DNA from: Spartobacteria bacterium
Lineage (GTDB): Bacteria > Verrucomicrobiota > Verrucomicrobiia > Chthoniobacterales > Chthoniobacteraceae
NCBI GenBank assembly: GCA_025350985.1
Contig: JANXWU010000461.1
Span: 1-9,750, forward strand
Length of the DNA: 9,750 bases
Direction of reading: 5' to 3'
Of the stretch, positions 1-9,750 are shown piece after piece. Both the position numbers and the translations under genes were made by a program. The number at the start of each line of letters is the position of its first letter. Position 1 is the first letter of the stretch. Below the pieces are notes generated by a model. It searched no databases, had not been told where the DNA came from, and was given only the letters and a program-made list of their open reading frames with translations.

Positions 1-3749
<3,749 letters not shown>

Positions 3750-3796
3750 TCTAAATGTCCATTCTCAACTTGTTTTAATAGAGACAGCTTACTCTG

Positions 3797-6358
3797 ATGT
3801 ATTCCCAAAACGAAAAAGTCCAACTCGTCAACGTAGCCGAGGAAATGTCGAAGTCGTTTCTCGACTACTCGATGTCCGTCATCGTCTCTCGTGCCTTGCC
3901 CGATGCCCGCGACGGGCTGAAGCCATCTCAGCGCCGCATTCTGGTCACGATGAACGACCTCGGCGTCATGCCGAACCGCAAGCATATCAAATGCGCCAAG
4001 ATCGTCGGCGACACGATGGGAAACTATCACCCGCACGGCGATCAAGCTATATATCCGACACTTGTCCACATGGCGCAGCCGTGGGCCATGCGCGAGATGC
4101 TCGTCGATGGGCAGGGTAACTTCGGCTCGGTCGAAGGCGACCCCCCAGCATCCATGCGTTACACCGAGGCGCGACTATTCCATCTGGGTGCGGCCCTGAT
4201 GGTGGACATGGATAAGGACACCGTGAATTTCGTCCCGAGCTATGACGAGCGCCTGATGGAACCGACCGTCCTACCGGCGGCTTTCCCGAACTTATTGGTC
4301 AATGGCGGGACCGGCATCGCCGTGGGCATGGCGACAAATATCCCTCCGCATAATCTAAGTGAACTTATAGACGGCATTTGCGCGCAGATTGATGACCCGG
4401 ATATTACTCTGGAAGGCTTGATGGTTCATGTGAAAGGTCCCGACTTTCCGACAGGTTGCATTTGCATCGGCAGCGCACCGATCAAGCAATACTTTGAAAT
4501 GGGTAAAGCTTCGCTCCGCGTGCGCGGGAGGGCGGGAGTAGAGGAGGTAAAGGGCGGACGCGAGCAAATCATCATCACTGAAATCCCGTTCAACGTGAAC
4601 CGGGCGGAACTGGTGAAGCGAATCGCCGAGCTGGCAAATGAGAAAGTCCTCACCGGAATCAGCGACGTGCGGGATGAGTCGGATGAAAACACCCGGGTCG
4701 TCGTCGAGTTGAAGCGCGATGCCAATCCAAAGGTGTTGCTGAACAACCTTTACAAACACACCCAACTGGAAACGAGTTTTCCGGCGGCCATGCTGGCCAT
4801 CGATCACGGACGCCCGCGGTTGCTGGGCTTAAAGGACGCACTGAACTGTTATATCGAGCATCGGCGCGAAGTAATCCTCCGCCGGACGCAATTCCTCCTG
4901 CGGGAAGCGGAATCGCTCGCCGAGCGATTGGAAGCATTGCTGATCGCGCTGGCGAACCTGGATGACTTCATCAAGATCATTCGGGACTCGAATGACCGCG
5001 ACGATGCGAAGGCCAAGCTGCTGGATTTGTCCTGGACGAAGAATGCCGTAGAGAAAATCGGCATCCTGATTCGAGAGGCGGCGCGGCTGGAAGGTGGCAG
5101 GTATAGGTTCAACGAGCGTCAGGTCACGGCTATCCTCGATCTAAGACTCTATCAACTCACTGGACTCGAACGCGAGAGTATCAAGAACGAATACGACGCC
5201 CTCATCGCGACGATCAAGGACTTGCTGGACATCATTGCGAAAGAGGCGCGAGTGTTAAAGATCATCAAGGATGAATTGCGGGAGATTCAGAAGAAGTACG
5301 GCAATCCCCGCCGCACGATGCTCGTGCCCGATGAAGGCGAGATCAGCATTGAAGACCTGATAGCGAATGAAGGCTGCATCATAACCATCACGCACAACGG
5401 CTTTATTAAGCGTACGGCGGTTAGTGCATTTAGCGCGCAGCGTCGTGGCGGCAAAGGTGTGATTGGCATGACGGCGCGCGTGGGCGAGGGCGAGGCGGAA
5501 GACGATTTCGTCGAGTGTCTATTCACCGCCACCACTCACGACTATCTCATGTTTTTCACCCAGAGCGGGCGCTGCTACGTTGAGCGCGTCTTTGAGATTC
5601 CCGAAGGCACCCGCGCGAGCAAAGGCCGCTCCATCGCAAACCTGCTGGAGCTAAGGAGCGAGGAAAAGATCGCCGCGACCATTCGCGTTCAAGGCCAGAA
5701 AGAAGAGAGCGATACTTGGACTGACAAGCTGCACATAGCGTTCGTCACCCGCAGCGGCATCGTTAAGAAATCCAATCTCAGCGATTTCAAAAACATTCGC
5801 AAAGGCGGCATTATCGCGATCCAAATTGAAGAAGGTGACAAGTTGATTGAAGGCAAGCTTACTAATGGCCTTGACGAGATTGTGCTCATTACACACGACG
5901 GCATTAGTATTCGTTTTAATGAAGAGGTGCTTCGTGACCAGGGTCGAAACACCGTCGGTGTCTGGGGCATTCGTCCGGAGAAGGGCGATTACGTCGTGGC
6001 CGCCGCGCTGGTGAACAACGAGGCGATGCTGCTCGTGGCGGGGGAAAATGGACTCGGCAAACGCACGAGCTTTGAAGAATACCGCCTGCAAGGGCGCGGC
6101 GGCAAAGGCATCATCACGATGAAAATCACCGAACGCACGGGCGGCGTCGCGGGCGCGCTCACAGTGCGCAGCACGGACGAACTGATGCTCATCACGACCA
6201 AGGGCAAGATGGTGCGCACACGCGTCTCCGAAATTCGCGAGGTGGGCCGCAACGCGCAGGGCGTCAAACTCATCGATCTGCGCGAGGGCGAGAAGCTCAG
6301 CGCCATCGCGCCGGTAGTGAGCGATGAAGAGGAAGCAAAAGCGGAAACCGAAGGATAG
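3797..6358 (+). CDS. gyrA: DNA gyrase subunit A
   Basis: GyrA is the DNA cleavage and rejoining subunit of gyrase. The 853-residue product has the winged-helix breakage domain at the N-terminus, with catalytic Tyr122 and adjacent Arg121 in [10 protein letters not shown]; the numbering coincides with E. coli. The quinolone region reads [10 protein letters not shown] (78-87), giving Gln at 83 and Pro at 87 where E. coli has Ser and Asp. The tower and a charged coiled-coil stretch (about 355-500) precede the C-terminal beta-pinwheel. The GyrA box QRRGGKG at 548-554 and a second box-like QGRGGKG at 765-771 separate it from ParC and support DNA wrapping. The protein ends in an acidic tail ([10 protein letters not shown]). 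The ATG at 3797 is chosen because [17 protein letters not shown] gives the usual N-terminal arm. It follows gyrB by 47 bp with no clear terminator or Shine-Dalgarno sequence, so co-transcription is likely. Its stop lies 21 bp from the stop of the convergent NlpC/P60 gene. Confidence 0.97.
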   Translation: MYSQNEKVQLVNVAEEMSKSFLDYSMSVIVSRALPDARDGLKPSQRRILVTMNDLGVMPNRKHIKCAKIVGDTMGNYHPHGDQAIYPTLVHMAQPWAMREMLVDGQGNFGSVEGDPPASMRYTEARLFHLGAALMVDMDKDTVNFVPSYDERLMEPTVLPAAFPNLLVNGGTGIAVGMATNIPPHNLSELIDGICAQIDDPDITLEGLMVHVKGPDFPTGCICIGSAPIKQYFEMGKASLRVRGRAGVEEVKGGREQIIITEIPFNVNRAELVKRIAELANEKVLTGISDVRDESDENTRVVVELKRDANPKVLLNNLYKHTQLETSFPAAMLAIDHGRPRLLGLKDALNCYIEHRREVILRRTQFLLREAESLAERLEALLIALANLDDFIKIIRDSNDRDDAKAKLLDLSWTKNAVEKIGILIREAARLEGGRYRFNERQVTAILDLRLYQLTGLERESIKNEYDALIATIKDLLDIIAKEARVLKIIKDELREIQKKYGNPRRTMLVPDEGEISIEDLIANEGCIITITHNGFIKRTAVSAFSAQRRGGKGVIGMTARVGEGEAEDDFVECLFTATTHDYLMFFTQSGRCYVERVFEIPEGTRASKGRSIANLLELRSEEKIAATIRVQGQKEESDTWTDKLHIAFVTRSGIVKKSNLSDFKNIRKGGIIAIQIEEGDKLIEGKLTNGLDEIVLITHDGISIRFNEEVLRDQGRNTVGVWGIRPEKGDYVVAAALVNNEAMLLVAGENGLGKRTSFEEYRLQGRGGKGIITMKITERTGGVAGALTVRSTDELMLITTKGKMVRTRVSEIREVGRNAQGVKLIDLREGEKLSAIAPVVSDEEEAKAETEG

Positions 6359-6379
6359 ACGAGCTTGCGGGCCTAGTTA

Positions 6380-7306
6380 TTAGCCGGGCGTTTTCGAACG
6401 GGTCCCCTTTGATCTTTTGTCAGGAGCTTCCTCGGATTTTTTTCGCTTCAATTCCGTCGTTTGGTCAGCCGCGGAGACCTTGGTTGACTCAGAAGCCGCC
6501 TCTGCTTCCGCATTGGTGTCAAAGGCCGGAATGTGTGCGTATCCGACAAAATCAACGCGCTTCTGCGGATGGTCGGGATCAACTTTGGGCATGGTGAAAT
6601 CGAAGACACTTACGCCCCAGCGTGACCGGCCGTGGTAACTCCGGCCATTACTTGCGCCGACCATTACGCGACTTTTTGATTCCTTCTCGGTGCCCAGATA
6701 AATCATCGCGTGCGTGATCGGCGGATCTCGATCCGTGCTATAAGTGCCAGCCCAAAACAGCAAGTCGCCTGGCCTTAACTCATTTAGTTCAAACGACTCC
6801 ACTTTTCGACTTAGCACCGCGCGAAACGCGCCCGCCTTACGCAGCCAGACATATTGGCCGCTCGCGTCGCGCGGCACGTCGGTAATCCCATTTTTTTGGA
6901 GGAGGTAATAAACGAATCCGGAGCAGTCCATCCCGCCGTTCGCCGGATCGGCCGAGCCATAAGTGTAAGTCAAGTCCTGGGCGGTCAGTGCGAGCGCCGC
7001 CTCGATCAATTTCCTCACGCGCGGCGAAGCGCCATGAAACTCAATCAGCGCATCCGAGGAGATGGTGGCGTTTGGGGCGGCCGAAGCTGGACGCGCGGAC
7101 TCCGACTGCAATTTGGCCGATGGTGACGGTTTGGCCGCAGGTTTCGGGTCGGCTTGCGGAAGCGGGAGCGGTTCCGGATTTTCATCCACAACCGGGGTTT
7201 TCTGGACCGGCTTTTTTGCCGACGGTTTCGCGAGGAGTGCGTGGCTGCAAAAGATGCACACGACCAAACAGGCGGACACACGGAAAAATGTCAGGTTCAC
7301 AGTCAC
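6380..7306 (-). CDS. Exported NlpC/P60 family cysteine peptidase (probable cell-wall endopeptidase)
   Basis: The 308-residue product starts with a signal peptide: a hydrophobic core at about 8-25 and possible cleavage after A26 in HALLAKPS. A Lys/Pro/Ala-rich linker (27-80) follows, then an NlpC/P60 domain (about 95-260) and a charged, disordered-looking tail (265-308). The domain shows TYTYGSADPANGGMDCSGF with catalytic Cys128, VPRDASGQ (144-151), LRPGDLLFW (177-185) and ITHAMIYLG with His199. This family usually cuts gamma-D-Glu-meso-diaminopimelate or related bonds in peptidoglycan stem peptides. The third catalytic position, usually His in an xIHAS-like strand, reads VMVGASNG (214-221), with Gly217 where His is expected, so activity or mechanism may be atypical. 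The start is a GTG at 7306; another in-frame GTG two codons later is equally possible. A 6-bp inverted repeat overlaps the start. The M20 peptidase gene ends 45 bp upstream on the same strand, suggesting a shared transcript. Confidence 0.85.
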   Translation of the reverse strand: MTVNLTFFRVSACLVVCIFCSHALLAKPSAKKPVQKTPVVDENPEPLPLPQADPKPAAKPSPSAKLQSESARPASAAPNATISSDALIEFHGASPRVRKLIEAALALTAQDLTYTYGSADPANGGMDCSGFVYYLLQKNGITDVPRDASGQYVWLRKAGAFRAVLSRKVESFELNELRPGDLLFWAGTYSTDRDPPITHAMIYLGTEKESKSRVMVGASNGRSYHGRSRWGVSVFDFTMPKVDPDHPQKRVDFVGYAHIPAFDTNAEAEAASESTKVSAADQTTELKRKKSEEAPDKRSKGTRSKTPG

Positions 7307-7325
7307 GTTACGCGATTCCCGTGAC
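7302..7325 (-). promoter_or_regulatory. Inverted repeat overlapping the start codon of the NlpC/P60 gene
   Basis: GTCACG (7302-7307) and CGTGAC (7320-7325) form a perfect 6-bp inverted repeat with a 12-base loop. The GTG start codon (7306-7304) lies inside one arm, so a hairpin in the mRNA would pair the initiation codon. The stem is short and could be chance. Confidence 0.2.
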
Positions 7326-7351
7326 GAATGGACGTGAACGGAATCGGGAAG

Positions 7352-8686
7352 TCATTTCAGTCCGGCCAATTCGCCTAACAGCGCCTCATTGAGCCCGATG
7401 CCTGCGTGAAAATTTTCCAACGGAAAGTTTTCGTTCGGCGCATGGGCGCGGCAGTCGGGAAGAGCAAGGCCGAGCAGCAGCGTGTCGGCGCCGAGGAGGT
7501 GGCGGAAAGTTTGCACGATCGGAATGCTGCCACCCTCGCGGATGAGCGCGGGTTCCGAGCCGAAAGTCTTTTGCAAAGCCCGGCGCGCGGCGAGGCCGGC
7601 GGCGGAGTTGGGGTCCGTCACGTACGGCTCGCCGCTGTGGCCTTCGGCGATTTCGAGTCGCACGGAGGGCGGGCAGTTTGCGCGCAGATGCGCTCCGACT
7701 TTTTTCAAAACGTCCGCAGGTTTTTGATCGGGCACGAGACGGAAGGTCAGCTTCGCGAAAGCTTCCTTCGGTAACACGGTCTTCGTCCCCTGCCCTTGAT
7801 ACCCTCCGCCGATGCCGTTGAGTTCGGCCGTTGGACGCGCCCACGTCCGTTCCGTTGAGGTGTATCCGGTTTCTCCGAAAACTGCGGGCGCGCCGGTGAG
7901 TTGCAAAATCTCGCCATCGCCCAGCGGCAGCTTTGACCACGCCGCGCGCTCCCAATCGGCGAGTGGTTGCACGTTGTCATAAAAACCGGCGACGGTCACG
8001 CGACCATCAGCATCGTGCAAAGTCGTGAGCAGGCGCGCGAGCATCAACGCGGGATTCGCGATAGCGCCGCCAAAAATCCCCGAGTGCAAATCGGTGGATG
8101 GCCCCGTTATTTTCAACTCCATCGCCGCGATCCCGCGCAAGCCGTAGGTGAATGTCGGCACGCCGCGCGCGACCATCCCGGTGTCGGACACGGCGATGAT
8201 GTCGCAGCGCAACTCGTCGCGATGCGCGGCAAGAAATGGCTCCAGATTTTGACTGCCCACCTCCTCTTCGCCTTCGATGAGAAAAGTGAGATTCACCGGC
8301 AGGTCGCCGGCACGTTTTATGGTTTCCTCGACGCCGAGAATGTGCGCGAGAATCTGGCCTTTGTTATCCGTCGCGCCGCGAGCGAAGACGATGTCGTTTT
8401 CGATACGCGGCTCAAACGGCGGCGTCGTCCAAAGTTCGAGCGGATCGACCGGCTGCACGTCGTAGTGGCCGTAAATGAGGACTGTCGAACGACCGGCGCG
8501 ATGGGCGTTTTTCGCGACGACGATGGGATGACCGGCAGTCGGATGAACGGTTGTGTCGAGCCCGATGCGGCGCAGTTTTTCGCCAAGCCAATTCGCGCAA
8601 TCGGCCACGGATTTGTCGTGATTACTGTCGGTCGAGATGCTGGGGAAGCGGAGAAATTCGAGAAGCTGGGCGACGTGCGGATGCAT
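7352..8686 (-). CDS. M20 family metallopeptidase (dipeptidase, carnosinase-like)
   Basis: The 444-residue cytosolic-looking protein carries the full set of di-zinc M20 motifs. H74 and D76 lie in IYGHYDVQP, the bridging D107 in ARGATDNKG, and catalytic E141 with metal ligand E142 in EGEEEVGS. D168 is in VSDTG and the last metal ligand H415 in RAHAPNE. His201 in TDLHSGIFGG belongs to the inserted dimerisation lid domain (about 185-310), and GGSIPI (385-390) is the conserved substrate loop. The HYDVQP and EGEEEVGS forms fit the dipeptidase/carnosinase branch better than ArgE or DapE. The likely reaction is release of the N-terminal residue from dipeptides or short peptides; the exact substrate cannot be read from sequence. 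No signal peptide is present. The ATG at 8686 gives the expected N-terminus, with no Shine-Dalgarno sequence. The NlpC/P60 gene follows after 45 bp, so a role in using wall-derived or scavenged peptides is possible but inferred. Confidence 0.9.
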   Translation of the reverse strand: MHPHVAQLLEFLRFPSISTDSNHDKSVADCANWLGEKLRRIGLDTTVHPTAGHPIVVAKNAHRAGRSTVLIYGHYDVQPVDPLELWTTPPFEPRIENDIVFARGATDNKGQILAHILGVEETIKRAGDLPVNLTFLIEGEEEVGSQNLEPFLAAHRDELRCDIIAVSDTGMVARGVPTFTYGLRGIAAMELKITGPSTDLHSGIFGGAIANPALMLARLLTTLHDADGRVTVAGFYDNVQPLADWERAAWSKLPLGDGEILQLTGAPAVFGETGYTSTERTWARPTAELNGIGGGYQGQGTKTVLPKEAFAKLTFRLVPDQKPADVLKKVGAHLRANCPPSVRLEIAEGHSGEPYVTDPNSAAGLAARRALQKTFGSEPALIREGGSIPIVQTFRHLLGADTLLLGLALPDCRAHAPNENFPLENFHAGIGLNEALLGELAGLK

Positions 8687-8704
8687 GGGGAAAGGCTAAT
8701 CGGC

Positions 8705-8729
8705 GCGGGAATTTTCGGAAGCGGGAATT
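8705..8729. repeat. Short direct repeat upstream of the M20 gene, possible operator
   Basis: GCGGGAATT occurs twice, at 8705-8713 and 8721-8729, a 16-bp period, lying 19-43 bp upstream of the peptidase ATG. On the minus strand a -10-like TCTAAT (8732-8727, 5 of 6 to TATAAT) sits just upstream, without a recognisable -35. Placement suits a regulator-binding site, but the repeat may be accidental. The rest of 8687-8750 shows nothing else. Confidence 0.25.
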
Positions 8730-8750
8730 AGAACGGCGCGTTCAACTCTG

Positions 8751-8881
8751 GTCATTCTGAAAGGAGCGGAGTGAGCACCGCAAACACGGTCCAGACGAAG
8801 AATCACCTGAACTTTTCCAAAGCGATGCCGCAAGGGTTTAGTCATGAGATTCTTCGACTCGCTGCGCTCGCTCAGAGTGAC
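8751..8881. repeat. 131-bp non-coding element with imperfect inverted arms (MITE-like or REP-like)
   Basis: The outer arms are GTCATTCTGA (8751-8760) and TCAGAGTGAC (8872-8881), 9 of 10 complementary. Complementarity continues inward through a GAGCG-rich block (8762-8775 against 8858-8871, about 10 of 14). An inner pair, AGACGAAGAATCACCTGA (8793-8810) and the reverse complement of 8842-8859, matches at 15 of 18, with CGAAGAATC perfect. Each arm is thus a copy of one motif. In the left copy 17 extra bases (8776-8792) separate the outer and inner parts, which are adjacent in the right copy. A 31-base core (8811-8841) lies between the arms. No credible protein is encoded and no target-site duplication is obvious. 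From memory, GTCATTCTGA...CGAAGAATC motifs recur in soil bacterial genomes, so a dispersed repeat is the likeliest reading. A folded RNA or bidirectional terminator is an alternative. Confidence 0.65.
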
Positions 8882-9012
8882 ATATTCGTTAGTTTGTCAA
8901 GTGGGCGAAAGCGCCAGATGTTGTGTGCATTATTTTTGATAACCACATCATATTGTGCTTGCCGGCTTGAGGCGGCACTGTCATTTTCCCGACAATCCCT
9001 CCGAAACGCCCA
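8882..9012 (+). promoter_or_regulatory. AT-rich leader upstream of smc, probable promoter region
   Basis: The 131 bp between the repeat element and the smc start contain a markedly AT-rich patch (about 8928-8957) in otherwise GC-rich DNA, the most likely place for the smc promoter. TTGTCA at 8894-8899 resembles a -35 box and GATAAC (8938-8943) or TATTGT (8951-8956) a -10, but none of these pair with normal spacing, so I cannot assign a promoter. No Shine-Dalgarno sequence precedes the smc ATG. Confidence 0.35.
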
Positions 9013-9750
9013 ATGTATCTCCAATCCCTCGAACTGTTCGGCTTCAAGTCTTTCGCGGCCAAAACCGTCCTCAATTTTCATCCCGGCGTTACTGCGATTG
9101 TCGGGCCGAATGGGTGCGGAAAATCCAACGTCCTCGACGCAATGCGCTGGGTACTCGGCGAGCAATCGGCGAAGGCGTTGCGCGGCGGCGAGATGGCCGA
9201 TGTGATTTTTTCCGGCACCGATTCGCGCGCGGCACTGGGGATGGCCGAGGTGTCGCTGACGTTTGCCGAATGCGAAAAGGAACTCGGCGTGGCGTGGAAC
9301 GAAGTGCGGATCACGCGGCGAGTTTTTCGCGACGGCGCGTCGGAGTATTTGCTGAACAAAACTCCGTGTCGACTGAAGGACATCCATCAACTTTTCATGG
9401 ACACGGGCATCGGGCGCTCGGCGTATTCGATCATGGAGCAGGGAAAAATCGACATGATCCTGTCGTCGAAACCGGAGGATCGGCGCGCGATTTTTGAAGA
9501 AGCCGCAGGCATCACGAAATTCAAATCGCAACGGCGCGAGGCGCTGCGGAAACTCGAGGCGACGGAGGCGAATTTGCTGCGCGTCTCGGACATCATCAAG
9601 GAAGTGAAGCGGCAGATCGGCTCGCTGCAACGGCAGGCGGGAAAGGCGCGGCGGTATCAGTCGTTGCTGTCGGATTTGCGGATGCTGGAAACGCACGCGG
9701 CGAAGCGTCAGTTCGACACGCTCGAAGAGCAGCGCGCGGCGGCGGCGGCG
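9013..9750 (+). CDS. smc: Chromosome segregation protein SMC, N-terminal part (gene continues past right edge)
   Basis: SMC is the ATPase core of bacterial condensin, which with ScpA and ScpB organises and segregates the chromosome. The 246 codons in the window begin MYLQSLELFGFKSFAAKT, the standard SMC N-terminus, which fixes the ATG at 9013. Walker A is GPNGCGKSN (31-39) with K37 and S38. LGEQSAKALRGGEMADVIF (48-66) is the conserved segment carrying Arg57, and the Q-loop lies in SIMEQGKID (Q143). EDRRAIFEEAAGI (155-167) ends the head half. From about residue 170 the sequence becomes a charged heptad-like coiled coil, as expected for the first SMC arm. The rest, including hinge, second arm, signature motif and Walker B (a full protein is around 1,200 residues), is outside the window. 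The gene is divergent from the M20 peptidase gene across 326 bp. Confidence 0.97.
   Translation, partial: MYLQSLELFGFKSFAAKTVLNFHPGVTAIVGPNGCGKSNVLDAMRWVLGEQSAKALRGGEMADVIFSGTDSRAALGMAEVSLTFAECEKELGVAWNEVRITRRVFRDGASEYLLNKTPCRLKDIHQLFMDTGIGRSAYSIMEQGKIDMILSSKPEDRRAIFEEAAGITKFKSQRREALRKLEATEANLLRVSDIIKEVKRQIGSLQRQAGKARRYQSLLSDLRMLETHAAKRQFDTLEEQRAAAAA

Noticed and set aside
6367..6395. Possible bidirectional terminator between gyrA and the NlpC/P60 gene
   Set aside because: Only about five base pairs form (CTA/TAG plus GG/CC around a bulge), followed by a mismatch and a short T run; too weak to call.
7967..8731. Long plus-strand open frame opposite the M20 gene (254 codons)
   Set aside because: It overlaps all the M20 metal-binding motifs on the other strand and has no recognisable domain.
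8904..8915. Mini-hairpin GGCG-AAAG-CGCC upstream of smc
   Set aside because: A 4-bp stem is expected often by chance in GC-rich DNA and has no supporting context.
8872..9696. Long minus-strand open frame opposite smc (274 codons)
   Set aside because: It is antisense to a clear SMC head domain, is rich in Arg, Pro and Leu without domain motifs, and is typical of open frames opposite GC-rich genes.
9733..9750. GCG trinucleotide run at the right edge
   Set aside because: It encodes an alanine run in the SMC coiled-coil start and is cut by the window edge; ordinary low complexity in a GC-rich gene.

Overview
The window holds six protein genes that read as ordinary bacterial chromosome. They are a partial membrane glycosyltransferase-like gene (1-1038, minus, running off the left edge), gyrB (1158-3749, plus), gyrA (3797-6358, plus), an exported NlpC/P60 protein (6380-7306, minus), an M20 family dipeptidase (7352-8686, minus) and the 5' end of smc (9013 onward, plus, running off the right edge). 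No phage, transposase, CRISPR, rRNA or tRNA genes were seen. The DNA is moderately GC-rich.

The organism is probably a Gram-negative member of the PVC superphylum, most likely Verrucomicrobiota. This is inferred from memory of family variants: the GyrB motif [11 protein letters not shown], GyrA reading [10 protein letters not shown] through the quinolone region, and gyrB directly followed by gyrA. None of the six starts has a clear Shine-Dalgarno sequence. No marker gene here fixes the taxonomy.

Layout: the membrane protein gene and gyrB are divergent across 119 bp. gyrB and gyrA form a two-gene unit (47 bp gap) encoding both subunits of DNA gyrase. gyrA converges on the NlpC/P60 gene with 21 bp between stop codons. 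The NlpC/P60 gene lies 45 bp downstream of the M20 peptidase gene on the minus strand, so the two may be co-transcribed. The peptidase gene diverges from smc across 326 bp. That gap contains a 131-bp non-coding element with inverted arms (8751-8881), which is the most interesting non-genic feature. Gyrase (supercoiling) and SMC (condensin) both act on chromosome topology, while the two hydrolases are plausibly linked to peptide or cell-wall turnover, but nothing in the sequence proves a shared pathway.

I found no convincing previously undescribed multi-gene system. The points worth checking are the inverted-arm element, the non-canonical residues at GyrA positions 83 and 87, the apparent loss of the third catalytic residue in the NlpC/P60 protein, and the general lack of Shine-Dalgarno sequences.
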